Positions 62,220-64,000 of a stretch of DNA of 64,000 bases are shown here, piece by piece; position 1 is the stretch's first letter; every line of letters begins with the position of its first letter. Below the pieces are notes generated by a model. It was given only the letters and a program-made list of their open reading frames with translations, ran no database searches and had not been told where the DNA came from. Source of the DNA: Mycobacterium sp. EPa45 (lineage in GTDB: Bacteria > Actinomycetota > Actinomycetes > Mycobacteriales > Mycobacteriaceae); assembly GCF_001021385.1 (NCBI RefSeq), contig NZ_CP011773.1, positions 1,054,001 to 1,118,000 on the forward strand, in the 5' to 3' direction. A program made the translations under genes and the position numbers.

Positions 62220-63047
62220 ATGAAGAAGCTCCGCAATTTTCGTGAATCTGGATTCTTGAAGGACATGGTCAACAGAGCACTCAGATCATTCGATATCGGC
62301 ATCGCGCGGTACGCGGCATTGGAGAAACTCCGATCGGAGGCGCGCCTAGGGGCGGCCGCGTCACGCGATATCGCCTTCCTTAGCACGATTCACCAGCCGG
62401 AGACACTCCTCAAGACACTGCAATATCTTCCCAGTTCGAAAGCGCAGTTACGTCAAGACTTATTTGTGCTGTCCTGTTTGGGGTTCAAAACCGGTGGCTT
62501 TTTCGTCGAATTCGGGGCGACGAACGGGCTCGATTTATCCAATACCTATCTGCTAGAGAAAGAATTCAATTGGACCGGGATTTTGGCCGAGCCCGCAAGA
62601 TGCTGGCACGGGCCCCTAAGGGAAAATAGAAGTGCCAGTATCGAAACCAACTGCGTGTGGAGGGACTCCACCTCTTCGCTACTGTTCAATGAAGTCCGCT
62701 CTGCTGAGTACTCGACCGTGAGCACTTATAGCGGTACCGACTCGCATGTGGAGATACGAAGAATTGGCCGAGAATATCAGGTCGAAACAATTTCTTTGAT
62801 GGACCTACTTGAGAAGCACAACGCGCCTGAGGTTATCGATTACCTGTCAATTGACACTGAAGGGAGTGAATTCGAGATCCTGGAAGCCTTTGATTTCTCA
62901 AAATACAAGTTCAGGGTTATAACTTGCGAACATAACTATACGCCAATGCGAGAGAAAATTCTTGAACTGCTCTCGGCGAAGGGCTACTCGAGAGTGTTTC
63001 AAGAGATCACGTACTTCGATGATTGGTACATATTAAACGACATGTAA
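62220..63047 (+). CDS. FkbM family methyltransferase
   Basis: 275 aa. The FkbM pattern is visible: VEFGATNGLDLSNTYLLEKE (SAM motif I), NWTGILAEPARCWHGPL, VETISLMDLLEKHNAPEVID, and YLSIDTEGSEFEILEAFDFS (D-x-E-G-x-E). Such enzymes methylate sugars or polyketides. Codon use is clearly more AT-rich than the flanking genes (AAA, AAT, TTT frequent), as expected for horizontally acquired polysaccharide genes. Confidence 0.85.
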   Translation: MKKLRNFRESGFLKDMVNRALRSFDIGIARYAALEKLRSEARLGAAASRDIAFLSTIHQPETLLKTLQYLPSSKAQLRQDLFVLSCLGFKTGGFFVEFGATNGLDLSNTYLLEKEFNWTGILAEPARCWHGPLRENRSASIETNCVWRDSTSSLLFNEVRSAEYSTVSTYSGTDSHVEIRRIGREYQVETISLMDLLEKHNAPEVIDYLSIDTEGSEFEILEAFDFSKYKFRVITCEHNYTPMREKILELLSAKGYSRVFQEITYFDDWYILNDM

Positions 63048-63699
63048 CCAGACGCAGAGGGCCTACGCAGTAGCGGTCGGCAGGCCTTGGATGTCGAAAG
63101 ATTATCGGAAATGCACAATGGAGCCCCGGCGGGTTGCACGGCGAGTGCGAACGCGAAGGTAAGAACATTAAATTTCGAGCACGGGTAAACGGGCGCATAA
63201 GGGATTTAGCCTACTCACGGCTACCCATAGTTGTTGCGCAGTTAAAGAGTTATGTCGGCGGGTCAGTCTCGAAATCTTCCGGCGTTGCCCGGATCGCCGG
63301 ATGGGGTAGTCACGCAGAAAGCCCAACAAGAACCCCTCGGCGAACCGAGGATAGGGGGTTGGGGCACTCATCCTCGACTCAGGGGCATGACCCAGCGATT
63401 CGACCCGCACAGTCCAGGTCGGTGGACATCTCGTTCCGCCCGATCAGCCGTGGTGCAACGATATCGACCCTTTCAGCTCCCGCATCCACGACGAATCCCT
63501 GAGCAGCAACAGCTTCCACTCACCGGCGCGTGCCCGCGTCGTCGTCAGCGAGGAATCGCGACGACAGCACACGACCGGCGGAAGTCATCGCGCGGCTACC
63601 AACACGTGCCCGCTACGCTCCCACCTGTAGCAACGATGAAGACTCTCGTCCGCCGTGGACCAGCTCACGGGGTCCCGGTCATGCGGGGTGACAACTTCT
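63048..63699. other. Long gene-poor stretch with small hairpins
   Basis: About 652 bases without a convincing gene. Frames on both strands are Arg/Ser/Pro-rich artefacts. Two nested hairpins occur at 63331-63375: CCTCGG-CGAA-CCGAGG, and AACCCC pairing with GGGGTT further out. It may hold remnants of mobile DNA, but no transposase motif could be recognised. Confidence 0.35.
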
Positions 63700-64000
63700 C
63701 TAATCAGTGGCCCAACGGACATTGTGCCGAATGATTTTCGCCGGCACTCCTCCGATAAGGCAGTTCGGCTCCGCGAACTCACCCGCAATCACGCTGCCAG
63801 CGGCCACCACGCACCCATCAGCAATCTCGGAGCCTTTAAGAACGATGCATCGTGTGCCAATCCAAACGCGGTTGCCGATAATCACTGACGCGCTTCGATT
63901 TCGTGGCACGGAATCGATTTCAAGAGTATGAAAATCGTCGTCGAGGATCTGTGTCTGCCACGATATGGCGCACCCAGTGCCCACCGATACCGCTGTCGAG
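63700..64000 (-). CDS. Hexapeptide-repeat acetyltransferase (partial, runs off right edge)
   Basis: 100 codons in frame to the window edge. VSVGTGCAISWQTQILDDDF begins the visible part; then the left-handed beta-helix repeats VIIGNRVWIGTRCIVLKGSE, IADGCVVAAGSVIAGEF and NCLIGGVPAKIIRHNVRW follow. This is the C-terminal part of a WcaF/NodL-type O-acetyltransferase that would acetylate the surface polysaccharide. The N-terminus is outside the window. Confidence 0.85.
   Translation of the reverse strand, partial: STAVSVGTGCAISWQTQILDDDFHTLEIDSVPRNRSASVIIGNRVWIGTRCIVLKGSEIADGCVVAAGSVIAGEFAEPNCLIGGVPAKIIRHNVRWATD

Noticed and set aside
63048..63699. Possible insertion-sequence remnant
   Set aside because: No transposase motif, no terminal inverted repeats and no target duplication could be found by eye; recorded only as a gene-poor stretch.

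Overview
The window is chromosomal DNA of a mycobacterium (Mycobacterium/Mycolicibacterium). It is GC-rich and carries genus markers: a YrbE/Mce operon, the HadA-HadB-HadC mycolate dehydratases, two mycolic-acid methyltransferases, a KasA-like ketosynthase, an IniB homologue, L,D-transpeptidases, a UsfY-like protein and several GAF-ANTAR proteins. The block EchA3-like enoyl-CoA hydratase, MBL hydrolase, tRNA-Thr, tRNA-Met, rpmG, hadABC, tRNA-Trp, secE, nusG, rplK, rplA (about 50.5-58.4 kb) matches the well known M. tuberculosis Rv0632c-Rv0641 order. No plasmid, prophage or CRISPR signal was seen.

Layout. 0-3.8 kb: start of an mce operon on the minus strand (yrbEA, yrbEB, mceA, partial mceB). 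4.1-12.7 kb: an acyl desaturase, three adjacent GAF-ANTAR genes, a fatty acyl-AMP/CoA ligase, a Ser/Thr kinase fused to a solute-binding domain, and small proteins. 13.4-24.2 kb: three dispersed DUF5994 genes around an MHS-type transporter; a translationally coupled operon of a GT4 glycosyltransferase, a probable toroid protein and a GH130 enzyme; a transglutaminase-like protein; a CEOS-like dehydrogenase; and a TetR gene with palindromic operators. 24.2-31 kb: CspA and a DEAD-box helicase, a KasA-like protein whose catalytic Cys is Asp, two mycolate methyltransferases, a NYN-domain protein. 31-36.8 kb: two L,D-transpeptidases flanking a PE-PPE-domain protein that lacks the serine nucleophile, a coupled pair of secreted paralogues, and UsfY. 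37-40.2 kb: iniB, broken by three 122-bp repeats.

40.2-47 kb holds a tightly overlapping operon: GntR regulator, two-cluster ferredoxin, lipoprotein substrate-binding protein with a NosL-like tail, ABC permease, ABC ATPase, and an AprA/fumarate-reductase-like flavoprotein carrying C-terminal HEAT repeats. It looks like a dedicated uptake-plus-redox module of unknown substrate and is one of the two best candidates for an undescribed system; the Asp-ketosynthase is the other. 47-53.6 kb: SDR, DUF4239 membrane protein, alpha/beta hydrolase, small membrane protein, TetR with enoyl-CoA hydratase, a GH25-like protein and an MBL hydrolase.

53.7-58.5 kb is the conserved tRNA, ribosomal protein, mycolate dehydratase and SecE-NusG block. 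58.5-64 kb is a surface-polysaccharide locus: low-molecular-weight phosphatase, polyprenyl glycosylphosphotransferase, a SAM methyltransferase, an AT-richer FkbM methyltransferase and a partial hexapeptide acetyltransferase, separated by unusually long gene-poor gaps. It sits where M. tuberculosis has its mmaA genes. Assignments rest on motifs read by eye and family knowledge; no database search was run.
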